In this document: piece after piece, positions 22,072 to 33,424 of the stretch
Layout of the letters: each line of letters starts with the position of its first letter
Numbering within the stretch: the first letter of the stretch is position 1
Assembly: GCA_001051155.2 (NCBI GenBank)
Contig: JYIP02000001.1
Coordinates: 5,952,001-6,016,000, forward strand
Direction: 5' to 3'
Origin: Chrysoporthe austroafricana
Taxonomy: Eukaryota > Ascomycota > Sordariomycetes > Diaporthales > Cryphonectriaceae
DNA length: 64,000 nt
Made by a program: the position numbers and the translations under genes
Notes under the pieces: model-generated
The model's database searches: none
Seen by the model: the letters and a program-made list of their open reading frames with translations, nothing else
Told to the model about the DNA's origin: nothing

Positions 22072-24035
22072 TCTCTTGATTTTTCTCTTGAAGGGAACGG
22101 TGACTGTATCGCGACAAGGCGCATGGTTATCGATTAGCGCTGCTGGTCCCAACAAAACACAGGACACCCTGAGAGGGCGTGGACGGCGGCTGGGAGGTCG
22201 AGCTCAGCTGGACGCAATGAACGGAGGGGGCGGCGGAGGCCAGGCGAGGTCGGGCATAAAGACAGATATGGCAGCGAGGTCGGGGCGAGTTGGGGGTCGA
22301 GGCAGAGCGAGGAGGGAAAGGCACGTGTTGTGTGAAACAAGCACCCACAAGGAGCGGGAGGCTGTGCAGGCGTGAAAGGATGACGGCGCGCGGACGGCCT
22401 TGGTAGGCCACTCACTATACCAAACCATATTCACGGGCAGACTCTGTCGCAGGTCGCCGCAGCAGTGGTGATAAGGGCCGGGAGGGGGGGCAGAGAGGCT
22501 GGGCAGACTGCCAGGTTGATCCCCAAGGACCCCACGGCGATCGGGCGGCGGAGGGCAGACCAAGAGCTTGTACCAAGACCGTTGTTCGTCGCAACGGCGC
22601 TGGGCTCGCTGGCGGGACACGGTTTATGCCTAAAGCGTTGGCTGCTGGCTCGATGACGGCTGGTAGGGCTTGGCCCGGCTCGCTGGGGCTGGGGCTGGCT
22701 GGGGCCAAGCTGGTGGGACAGGTCGTCGAATTCGGATAGTTCTGGTGCTGCTCCCCAAGGGTATCTCGCTCCGGTCTTGGCTGGTCCGCAGCAATGACGA
22801 CAAGGTTGTCAGGACGTTGTTGTTGGCGGGCGAGCTAGCTCGGTGCGGTGGATGTATTGATCGAGGGGAACGTCGAGGGCGGCCGCCGCAGGGGACGGAG
22901 GGGGCAGAGGGAGTTGATGCTTGGGTGCTTTGTGGATTTGTTGTGCTCGATGCTTGCAGGGAGGGCAGAAGGGACGGAGGAAGGACAGAGGGCTAGCTCA
23001 CCTCGAAGATATCAGGACCAGGAGGAGGAGGAAGGGCGAAAAGAGGAAGAAAAAAAAAAAAAAAAAAAAAAACGACAACACCCCCCGCCCCGCCCCCCCA
23101 CCGCGGACGGNATAAAAAAAAAAAAAAAAAAAAAAAAAAGAAAAAATAAAAAAGGGGGAAAAAAGAAAAAAAAAAAAAAAAAAAAAAAAAATAGCTTCAC
23201 CAACCCCTGCCCTGCCACGACAGCTCGGTCAGGTATCCGTACTGCGCGCGCATGCAGGATGCAGGACTACGAGTCGAGGTCCACGTCACCGCGATACAGA
23301 GGGCAGGCAGAGGGGGTAAGGGGAAGGGTGGGAAACAAGAGTCAAAAAAAAAAAAAGGAGCAAGAGGGTAGGAGAGTGAATGTCTGCTCGGGTTGGTCTG
23401 ATGCTCGACGAGGACGAGGACGCGCAAGTACGTACTAAGGTACTGCGTCCTCCAGCAGCGGCCGACCAGCGCTAGAGATGCTAAGATATCACTTGGCAGC
23501 AGGGCCAAGTGTGGCTCGTCGGGGCCTGGCAGGCAGTGGGTGGGGAGGGATATTGCAGGGGGACAGGCCGCTACGTCAGATTGGCCAGGCGTGTCAGGCT
23601 ACTGTAGCACTATCCAGTAGCAGCGCCGGGTGCGAGCTATCAGAGTTTCGCCATCTCATCCTACACCTCTTGACCTGCACGCGAGCAATCTCTTGGGTGG
23701 GCTCGGCGCCGTGGGCGGCCTCAATTGCTCGTGATACGCGTATCAAATCATAGATAGGATCCTCGGATGATCGCACCTGGAAAACCTACCTGCTGACTTA
23801 TCGATAAGAAAACTGTCCGCTGCGTGGGACGAGACGAGACGTGACGTGACGTGACGTACGTGGGACGTGAGACGTGAGACGGAGTCCCTGGGCCTTGAGA
23901 CAGACAGCCTGTTGTGGCAGGTCTGAGTTGAGCCGCCGCGCCCGGGGACGCCACAGACGACGACGGCGACGACGACGACAACGATCACAGACAGCTAGAA
24001 ACTGTGAGGCGTGCAGTCGCGGAGGAAGAAAAAAA
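22072..24035. other. Intergenic region with A-rich tracts
   Basis: About 2 kb between divergent genes (exchanger on minus, Stn1 on plus). It holds a Pro/Arg-type GC-rich shadow region, a composite A-rich tract with an N (23030-23191) and a short A run near 23343. No gene is supported; promoters of both neighbours are expected here. Confidence 0.6.
23030..23191. repeat. Composite A-rich homopolymer tract with a single N
   Basis: Several A runs are separated by a C-rich block; the N at 23111 sits between that C-rich block and the next A run. This looks like a low-complexity gap edge. Confidence 0.8.
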
Positions 24036-24792
24036 ATGGCCGCGAGGACGAGCAGGAAGACCGCCAGGGAGGACGCCGATATTGAGCACAGGGACGGCCT
24101 CCCCTTCTACCCTCAGTACTGTTTCGGCCTCTCTCCGACCATCAACACCTACTGCCACCTCCGCGCCGCCGACATCGAGGCTCTCACGACCCTCTCGGGC
24201 TTCGGGGGTATGGTCTGCGCGTGGCTCCCCCCTCCCCCTCCACCCTCCTCAGGGACCCAGAAAGGCTCACCTCCTCGCAGGGCAGAACGTCTTCTTCCAC
24301 CTCAACCACCCGATCCAGTGGGTGCGCATCGCAGGCATCGTCGTCGCCGTCGACGAGTTCCCTGGCCGCCGCATCTACACCGTCGATGACAGCAGCGGCA
24401 CCTGCATCGAGTGCATCGTCGACGTGCCTAGGCCCGACGCTGCCCTCCTGCCGGCCACTGCGGGCCTCAGGCCGGACGCAGAGTCCACCGGGTCGAAGCA
24501 GCAGCAGCCGAAGGGCCCTGCCGCTGCGGCCACGACAGGCGCGGCGCCCAAGCTCACGGTTCTGGCGGACGTCGATGTCGGCACCGTCATCGACGTCAAG
24601 GGCGGCCTGGCGCTCTTCAGGGGCCACAAGCAGATCAAGATCCTCAAGGCGGCCGTCCTGCGCTCGACGGAGCAGGAGGTCGCCTTCTGGGAGAAGATCG
24701 GGCAGTTCCGGCGGGACGTGCTGGGCGCGCCGTGGAAGCTCACCGAGAAGGAGGTGAGGAGGTGTCGCAAGGCGGAGGGGAGGCGGAGGTAG
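24036..24792 (+). CDS. stn1: Telomere-capping CST subunit Stn1 (OB-fold)
   Basis: Two exons (24036-24207, 24281-24792) encode 227 residues; the 73-bp intron has a GTATGG donor and GCAG acceptor. The N-terminus carries the fungal Stn1 hallmark FYPQYCFGLSPTINTYC followed by a linker into the OB-fold: GQNVFFHLNHPIQWVRIAG, VVAVDEFPGRRIYTVDDSSG and a later VIDVKGGLALFRGHKQIKI. Stn1 with Ten1 (and Ctc1/Cdc13) binds the single-stranded telomeric overhang, caps it and recruits DNA polymerase alpha. An Ala/Gln/Gly-rich insert (about 130-165) interrupts the OB-fold. There is no C-terminal winged-helix region, so the protein is of the short type. The fold and motifs make the call firm. Confidence 0.93.
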
Positions 24793-26721
24793 ACAGGCCG
24801 CGCGCCCGGCGGGAGAGCCAGAACACTTCTTCCCGCGGGGACAGCATCTGAGACCCTACCCCGACGGCGACGGTCCCATCAATCAGGGCCGGGAGGCTGG
24901 GACGTGCGATCCTCATCGGCCTGCTCGAGGGTGCAATGGGCGCTATCTTCCCTCGCAGAGCCGCGCACAGGCTCCGCTACGGCACAGTGGCGACCTTCTG
25001 CATTCGCGCGTGGCTTTTGTCGCTGGAACTCGCTGCAGCTATGCTGTGGCTAGCGGGCGAGGGCGGGCTGGTCTGCATCTTCCATGAAAGAGCACTTTCG
25101 GCGTAAAAGACGGCATGGTTGCCTTTGACCAGCGCGGTATGACCAAAGTCGCCACCACGGTTTCCATCTCCCCGCCGACGAACGTCCGTCTCACGTTGAA
25201 CCACGGCTCTTTGTCTTGAAGTTCAGGCCGCGGTTGGACCGATTGACGGCCGGGCTGCATGTACTTTGGTCGGATGGGACGGCCCTGGCGTGGGTGGGTG
25301 GGTATGTGTTGCGACGCTCGAGATGCCATGCTGTGAGCATGCATGTCGCTACGTGCGTTGGGTGGAGGCTTGCCGTAGGGCACATGAGGATGGTGGGTGA
25401 GCTCGCGTCGTGGCTGACTAAGGCCGCCAGGCGTAGAGAGAGGCCTTCGTGCCATCGCTGTCGTGGTGCGTAAGAGCCGCTGCAGACTGGAGAGGGTCGT
25501 CGAGAAGGACAACCAGATCTCTCTCCCCCTCTCCCCTTCTCCCCCTCCTCTCTCTCCCTTCTCTCCTTATGATCCCCCGTCTCGTTAAAAACACGAAACA
25601 TGCACTCCACGAAATGAAAGGGACCTTCCCACCCGGGTTTTCCGATGTCGTACATAAAAATACACGCCCCGTCACGCGAAGGAATGGGTAAGCAAATAGG
25701 GCGCCTCGCATATGCACGCCACCGTCCACGACAGCCCACGCGAGCGCTGCGTACCACACAACATGCCTACTTTCCCAGCCTGGTCGCTTACCTACGCTCG
25801 TGCATTATATATATTTACATCAGGGACCCACCCACCTGGAATTCACCTCACCCGTCCTGCCCCGTACGGCAGGATCCTAAGGATGATCCCGGAGCAAGCC
25901 ACCGGGCTGCTGCTGGCGTCGGGTGGGAGACGCGTTGGCTTCATCTCGCCCTGGCATGGCCCGTCCCCTGAGCGCCTGTATCAGATCTCGGGCTGAGGCA
26001 GAGCTGTGCGGCCGCGGGACGCGGGAGAGGGAGGGATCCCGATCCTCTCCTGTTTGACACGGAATCCTCCTCCACGGAGGGGCGCCCTTGAGCAGGACAC
26101 CTGCGCGCCAGGGCCGGGCCGGCCGTGGTGAGCCCTCCCAGCAGCGATGATTCAGCCGAGAAGGGGAAAATAGCACCGGCCCGCCGCGCGCCTGCGCGCA
26201 CCCGCGGCAGGCTGACCGTCGCAGAGAAGTGCTGACATTGACTATATGATGACCGGTGTGAGATAGCGTGATCGTCACGATACCCGCGCGGAACACGTCG
26301 GTGCCTCTGGCCCGGGCACGCCGACGCCCGCCGCCGCCGCCGACGCCGCACAGCGGCGGGTGGCCAGCTGCATGGTGGGCAGTACGCGACCCGTGCGGAC
26401 TGTTCCGCACATACGTGCTGTATTATACATACGTTTTACCCACCGCCATACGCGTGGCGGGCCTGCCAGCGGCGATTTAGAGTGCTGAGCGGACACGATG
26501 CGGTCTGGGGTCTGGGGGAGGAGGGGCCAGAGGCGGTGGGTGGCCTGTCTGTCCAGCAGGTCCCCAGCCGGGGGCGGACACCAGCATCCCTCGATCTGGG
26601 TGCTCGCTCGTGAAACGACACCGTCAACCACGTGGGAACACCTCGTGTGCGATCTGCCGCTGTGTTGCAGCCGAACCGATGCGCCTCGCCGCGCCTGTCT
26701 GCAGTCACTGCGTATCCGGCT

Positions 26722-26724
<3 letters not shown>

Positions 26725-26755
<31 letters not shown>

Positions 26756-26766
26756 CTGTTTTTTTT

Positions 26767-26797
<31 letters not shown>

Positions 26798-26798
26798 T
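26725..26798. repeat. Poly-T tract adjoining a single N
   Basis: A T run interrupted by single C and G residues ends at an N (26799). A second T run follows at about 26872-26896 and a third near 26934. Confidence 0.85.
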
Positions 26799-29725
26799 NA
26801 CAGACATGGGCGGCGCGGCGAGCGCAGGGGTTGCTTGTGTTTGTTGCTGGGGTGGGCTGGTTCCCGCCCCCTTTTTTTTTTTTTTTTTTTTTTTTTCTTC
26901 TTTCCCGTCTCTCTCCTTGTCTCACCCCCCCCCTTTTTTTTCCCTTTGCGCCTTGAAAGGTCTCCGCGGCGCCCGGTGAGCTGAGCGCGGAGCATGTCCC
27001 TGGCTACTTACGGGCGTACTCCTGTAGGAAGTTCCTTCTCTCACCATCCTGGGGATCTGAAAAGGGGTCGCACGAGGCGTCCGTGTCGCATAACTGGGCC
27101 TGGAGACGATACGTCAGACAGGACAAGAGGCGGCGGCGGGGTCCTTATTACGGCAGCCCAGCCGCGCGAGCCGTCTCGCTCACGTGGGACGGCCGAAGGG
27201 AGATAAGCGAGGAGACGGCGCTGCTGGGTGCTGCTGCTGGTGGTGCGGCGGCGGCGGGGGCTAGAAGGCGGCGAGGCCTTCTAGAAGGGAGGGGAGGGAC
27301 ACGCGGGCTGAGGCGAGGAACACGAGGGGGGAGTCAGTCAACACGTGTGGCGCATCTGAGCTGGTGCTGTACGCCTGCTGCTGTTGGCCGCAGGATATGT
27401 GGGTTCGTGATGTGTCTGAAACTCTCTGCTGCCGGTTCTCCGCCCGGGGAGGGGGGGAAGATAGCATCTGGGCTGTGAGGCGGGCGCGGCTGGGAGCTGG
27501 GCCGGTGCCATTGTGCGAGGGCAGACAAAGACGTGAGAGGCTGTTGGATGAGAGGCGTCGCAGTCGGTGGGACGTAGCTGGTAGCGTCCAGGACAAAGGC
27601 GGATTACGGTGGATTTTTGTGGCAGCAGGAAGATGAGAGGTGACGGGCGACGGCGTCTGTGCCCTCCACCTGTCACAGTACTGGGTACCACGGAGGCGCA
27701 ATACGTGACATACGGGCAGCGACTGGGTTTGTGTGATGGATGCTACGAAGACACGTGGTGAGCAGGTGGGAAGCTGCAGGAAGAAACGCTGCAGCGCGAT
27801 CCATAAGGAGTAGGCCAGGACCGGGACGGCGGCACCGCACAGCTTCCCAGACAGAGGGGGAGGGGGGCGAGGAGCAACACCTCCAGGCGGGCGGGATCCA
27901 CAGATGCCGAGCGTTCAGGGTTCTGGAAGGGATACTGATGGGATACTGATCGCATCCGGCAGCAGGCTGTATACATAGTAGGTAGTAGGTACGGTGCTAC
28001 TGGGCCGTAGGGCCCCAGGGCCGGGAGAAAGGAGGCGGTCGCGACAGGTCGAACCCATCCGCCATCCGCCATCCAGCGGTCGCTCCCTGGCGATGTCGTC
28101 ACGATACGGGGGCCAGCAGCACGGGGGGGCGACCCATCGCAGGTCGTATCCCACCCACTGGCGCGCCAGTCCCAGTATTTCCGCGCCCGACACGATGCCA
28201 GCACCAGCACCAGCACACACACGGCGCACGCCGGAGGTGAGGGCGCGCGAGCGAGGCCCGGAGGTGGGAGGGCGGGCGAGGAGGGCGGCGGGAAGGATTG
28301 AGGTCGAGCTGGGATTTGCGCCCACGAACCTCCGCTGCAATCCACTGATTGACCCTGTGTGCCCTGCTAGCCCCGTGCCTCCTCCACATCTGGGCACCTC
28401 CGCCCTGGCCTGGTGACACCCCTCCCTCCTCTGCCTCTCCCTCTCTCTCTTGCTGTGCGTGCGGTCCCCCATCCGCGCCCTCCTCGCCCTATCACCTCAG
28501 TTTGACTCGCGCCCCGGCTCTAGGCCCCCGCGCGCCGGCGGAGAGGGGTGCAATTTGGGGGGGCCGAGGAGGCGACCGTCTGTCGGTCTCTTTCTGCTGC
28601 TCGACAGGTCTGCTGTTGGAGCTGGACGGGCAGGCCCAAAGTGGGCGCGCTCTCGTGATGATGGAATGAGTACGTGGGTGCGTGGATGGATGGATGGATG
28701 GACGGGCTGCTGGCTGCTGCTTGCGGTGGTGGCGGCCCACCCCCTCACACACCCGCCCAGGCCGTGGGAGATGTCAGTTCGAGCATGGATCAGCGGGCCA
28801 CCACCCCTGGCGCTGCATGCAGCCAGCCCTTTGGGGGCCCTACCCGGGTTAGGGGGGGGGGACGACCTCCCAGCGGCCCTCTGCGCTGTACCGTCATCAC
28901 TCATCACTGTGGCACTATGGCGCTATGGCTGGTATGTACATACCATGATGCCTGGCGTCAGCAGGAGGGCTGGCCGCTAGGCCCAGTGCGTCCGTAACTG
29001 GGAGCAGGTACCCCAGCACCCGCGCCCAGCACCAGCAGCCGGCAGCCAGCAGCCAACAGCCAGCAGTGCCTACGGGGCCTGCTGCTGTACCAGAGTCCTA
29101 GCACCTTGGTGGAGGCGGTCCTGTTGCGGCTGCAACGCTATTAGTATGTAACCAGCCTCTGCACCGATGGGGTCACTCCCCTCGAGCGCCGGAATTACCC
29201 AGTACTACTATCACGCACCATACTATAGCAGATAGCAGGAGACCACGCGCGCACGCGCGGACATTCTGCACAGCAAATGTCGGGGGGTGGCCAGGGCAGG
29301 GAGATTTGCTGACGTGCCACCTGCACAACGGGTACATGCCATAGTACATATACATATGCATACTACGGTGGTAGGTAATGACATACTGAGCAGTGGTGAT
29401 AGCGAGCCCTCTCCGCCAGCAGTTCTGAATGTATACTGGTATATCACGACCAGCAGGAGGGAGTACCGTACCCGGGCACGCATACTTACACAGTGAGTTC
29501 GCCTGTAGATACCCCCTTGTGCCCTTCCCGCAGCCAGTACGTCCGTAGTTCGCCCCCCGGCCAGCAGCAGGCACTGAGTACCGTACCGTATCCTGCAGAG
29601 GAGAGGACAGACCGGGGGGGTGGGAGGCCAGAGATAGGGCCACGGTCCCATCCAGCAATATCCACCGCACGCCGGCGTGCAGTGTGCAGCATCTGCGCGG
29701 AGGTGATCTATCTGTCTATCTGACC

Positions 29726-29761
29726 TGCCATGCTGTGCCATGCCATGCCATGCCATGCCAT
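29726..29761. repeat. TGCCA pentanucleotide repeat
   Basis: Several tandem TGCCA units, one of them degenerate. Confidence 0.8.
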
Positions 29762-30275
29762 CCTCCTGCCTGCTGGTCTCTGCCGGCATGGGCTGTCACT
29801 CTGTCACTCTGTCACTCTGCTTGCCCACTTTTCGACTTGCCCATCCCGAAGGTCTGACGTCCGCCCTTGGCAGGGCCAGCGCGCGCCGTGCCAGCCCAGG
29901 TGCCAGGCCAGGCAGGGCAGGGCAGGGCTAGGGCAGGGTGTGCTCGTCGTCGCCTCGCATGCATAATCCTTCCATCTGCCATCTCTAAGTACGTCCTCCT
30001 CCCGCCTGGCCTCTCAGCCTTTGTCTCGCTCCTGTCCTCCAAGACGGACGGACTGACTGACTGACAGCCTGATCGGATCCGATCCAAGCCCAGCACCAGT
30101 CCAGATATCAGACCGCCGATCGCGCTGCCGCCGTCCTCCGCTGCCGACCTCGTCCTTCCCGCGCCGACGTCAGCCTCCTCCCTCTCTCCCTGCTCGGTCC
30201 TCACCAGAAGGGCGTACGCACGCTCGCTCTCGCTCTCCTCTCTCTCTCGCGCGCGCATACACGCATACAGCATAC

Positions 30276-30278
<3 letters not shown>

Positions 30279-30313
<35 letters not shown>
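30279..30313. repeat. CT dinucleotide microsatellite
   Basis: An uninterrupted CT run of about 17 units, followed by CCTCCTCC-like units and a GCTC/GCAC tract. Confidence 0.9.
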
Positions 30314-30314
<1 letters not shown>

Positions 30315-30432
30315 CTCCTCCCTCCCCTCCTCCCTCCCTACCTCGCTCGCTCGCTCGCTCTCTCGCGCACGCACGCACGCACGCACACCCGGCAGCCCTG
30401 CAGGTTGTCATCTGTCCCTTGTGATCGGCTAA

Positions 30433-30531
30433 CCTGGCCCTGCACCTGGCCCTGAGCGTGGAACCCAGACCCAGACCTGGACCCGGACCTGGCCCTGGCC
30501 CTGGCCCTGGCCCTGGTACTGGCCCTGGGCC
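30433..30531. repeat. Degenerate CTGGCC/ACCCGG minisatellite
   Basis: Repeated hexamers of CCCTGG and related ACCTGG units over about 100 bp; no coding role is evident. Confidence 0.75.
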
Positions 30532-31128
30532 CGCTGTGGTCGGCTGCTAGTGAGTAGCCCTGGGGGTCCCTCCACCCCTGTACCCTCCCCATTGCCCCAT
30601 TGCCCCACTGCCCCAGTGCCCCAGTGCCTCCCTCTGCGCTCCATACTCGCTCTCCCTCTACCACACTTTCCCACCCCCTCCGTACCCAGCGCAGTACCGC
30701 AGCGATCGCTCGCATTGCGTTGCTGTACCGGTATCCCCGTACCGTATCTTGTGGTACGCTGCTCTCCTTCATCCTCCCACGTCTCCCTCTCGTCCTTTTT
30801 GCCATCCCGCCCTCTGGCCCGGTCTTTTGCATCTCCACCCTCAAATCTCCTTGTCCTGGCACCGGCCCTGAATGCTGCGCTCGCCAATCTTGCCTTTGTC
30901 CTCCGCCAGACCCTGACCGACCGGCCGACAGACTGACAGACAAGACTGACACGACACCACCGCCCTATCTCGCCTCTTCCCCCCCTCCCCTACCTGCCTG
31001 CCCGTCCGCCTCGAGCCTCTCCCTCGCGCCCTCGAGCCCGTCTCCGAGCCGACATCGATCGTGGGCAATCGCATCTCCGGATCCGAGTCGGATGTTCGCA
31101 GAGATCGACAGCCGGGCAGGTCGCTCCA

Positions 31129-33424
31129 ATGGGTAACAGCCAGGGCAAACCCGTCGAGTTCGACGGCGAAGGTACCGATCACAGCCCACACCCCGTGCCG
31201 GGCCCCCCACCCCCAACCGCCGTCTTGGCCTCCAGCCCGTCCTCGAGCCGCGATATGCCGGTCATGGTGATGGCGATGGTGGCCGTGGCCGCGGCGTTGG
31301 TGGTGGTGGTGGTGGTGGTGGTGGTGCCGCGGCGGATCACATGCTGGGACGTTGGCTGACGAGTGTTATCGGGAGCATAGTCAACCTCAATCACTTCCGA
31401 CTGCTGCGAGTCGTCGGCCGGGGTGCGTTTGGCAAGGTCCGGATCGTCGAGCGGAAAGACACCGGCCTTTCCTTCGCCCTCAAGTACATCCGCAAAGATG
31501 AAGGTGCGCGAGAACCGTTGCCGGTCCCCAGCGGCTGCACGCCCGCTGCCTGCTGCCTGCCTGTCGTCGTGTCGGTGTGACTGATATCTGTGAATGCTCC
31601 ACCACAATAGTCGTTCGATCCGAGAGCGTGCGGAACATCATCCGGGAGCGTCGTATGCTCGAGCATGTCAACCACCCCTTCATCTGCAACTTGCGCTACA
31701 GTTTTCAGGACATAGAATACATGTACGCCCGTCTAGCCCGTGTGGGGTGGGCCCTAGGGTCCTCTGTGACCTGTCGCTGATGCCGCACCAGGTACCTCGT
31801 TGTCGACCTCATGAGCGGTGGCGACCTGCGCTTTCACATCTCCAGAAAGACGTTCACCGAGGAGGCCGTCAGGTTCTGGATATCCGAGTTGGGCTGTGCC
31901 CTGCGCTACATACACGGCCAGGGCATCATACATCGTGATGTAAAGCCGGACAATGTCCTACTGGATGCTGATGGCCATGTCCATCTGACGGATTTCGTAT
32001 GCCCTCCCGCCTCCTCCAGGACCCTCTGGAGCACCCCACACCTTTCTAACCAGTCTCCGAGCAGAATGTCGCGTCGGATATCATCCCAGGGAAGGTCCTC
32101 ACGAGCAAGTCGGGAACGCTGGCATATCTCGCACCTGAGGTCTACGCCGGCAAGGGCTACGACCGGCGGGCAGACTGGTGGTCACTTGGTGTCTTGTTCT
32201 ACGAGTGCATCTACAACAAGGTCGGTATCCGTCTTTTCGTCATTGTGTCGGTGCCTCCGTGATGGGGGTGCCTGGTTCTGGCCCGGGAGGCCGGGGCCCG
32301 GCGGAGCCTCAATCTGGCGCGGGGCCAAGAGCTGATTAGCTGTGCAGAGGCCTTTCGAGGGCAACTCCGAGAACGCCCTGGGCACTGTCATACAAGCCGC
32401 CAACCCGAAATACCCAATCACGCAACCACCTGTTTCGCTACTGTGCCTTTACGCCATCAAGGATGCATTGAGCGCGGACCCCAGCAAGCGGCTCGGCAAC
32501 ACGTGGGAGAGCTTCACCCACCACGACTTCTTCAAGCCCATCAACTTCGAGGCTCTCGAGAGGAAGGAGATCGAGCCCGTGTTCGTGCCGTCATCCGAGA
32601 AGACGAACTTCGATGCGACGTACGACCTGGAGGAATTATTATTGGAGGAGGCCCCGCTCGAGGCCAGGGCCCGGAGGCAGAAGCCGCGCGAGAAGCTGAA
32701 GGAGGATGCGACCGACAAGGAGATCAGGGAGGACGAGCTGTATCGGATGATCGAGAGCGACTTCCGGCCCTTCGACTACACCGTGGCCGCCTACAAGAAG
32801 TGGGTTGCGACGGATCCCGGGATCGGCCTGAGGCCATATGCTAACTGCAGTGATAGGATCACGGAAGCCTGCGCGGAGGATGAATCGGCCGCCGCACCCT
32901 CGGGATCGAACGGCGCGCCGAACCCGCAGCACGGCCAGGCATTTACCACAGATGATGCGCGGCCCCTATCGCAAGCCGCAGGGGTGACGAACGGCTACCA
33001 AGGGCAGCAAGGGCAGCCAGGGCAGCCGCTTACGCCTACAAGGTCCACTGAGGCGCAACCAGGGCATTCAAAGAGCCATAGCAGGGGCAAAGGACCGGGC
33101 CGGCCGGCCCCGTTACCGCCGTACCCGAATTCATATACGAGCCCAAAGCATAACAAGGGCGGCCCGAAGGGCATCTTCGTGGAGAGTCCCACCGGAGGGG
33201 TGCAGGTGACCCTCGACGGCGGAGGCAGCTGGTCGGATCTGGCCCGTCAGGACGCAACACTGCCGGCAGACGCAGCCGGTGCGGGCCAGGAGGCAGGCAA
33301 GGTCGAAGCCGGCTCTGGCGGCGTGTTCGGGTTCCTGAGCAGGAAGAAGGGGCGCGGCAACAGCCCCAAGCCGAAAGAGAGGGGCGTTCTGGGGAAGGAG
33401 GGCGCGAGAGTTGTAATCGGTTAG
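31129..33424 (+). CDS. AGC-type Ser/Thr kinase, STK32/YANK-like
   Basis: Six exons (31129-31171, 31381-31503, 31611-31722, 31792-31996, 32065-32220, 32348-33424) join in frame to 571 residues. It starts MGNSQGKP, a good N-myristoylation context, so membrane association is likely. The kinase domain is at about 20-290: GRGAFGKV loop, FALKYIRK (ATP Lys), HRDVKPDN catalytic loop, and LTDFN in place of DFG. The DFN variant is typical of the STK32 (YANK) family, as are GGDLRFH and the YLAPEVY activation-loop end. After an AGC-like tail (FRPFDYT) comes about 200 residues of Ser/Pro/Gly-rich, probably disordered sequence unique to fungal members. The preceding intergenic region is unusually long, which fits a complex promoter. 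Substrates are not known. Confidence 0.92.

Larger units (their letters stand above)
24793..31128. other. 6.3-kb gene-poor region rich in simple repeats
   Basis: No frame in this stretch shows a recognisable family; the longer ones are Arg/Pro/Gly-rich and overlap on both strands. It contains T homopolymers with an N (26725-26799), GC-rich low-complexity DNA, CTGGCC and CATGC repeats, a CT dinucleotide tract and many CAGCAGCC-like units near 29010-29070. The kinase-proximal end is pyrimidine-rich and is probably a long leader or promoter. Confidence 0.6.

Noticed and set aside
32804..32856. A possible intron in the STK32-like gene ending CTAACTGCAG or TGATAG
   Set aside because: Both versions shift the frame into an early stop, whereas the unspliced frame continues for about 200 plausible codons. 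A shorter isoform is not excluded.
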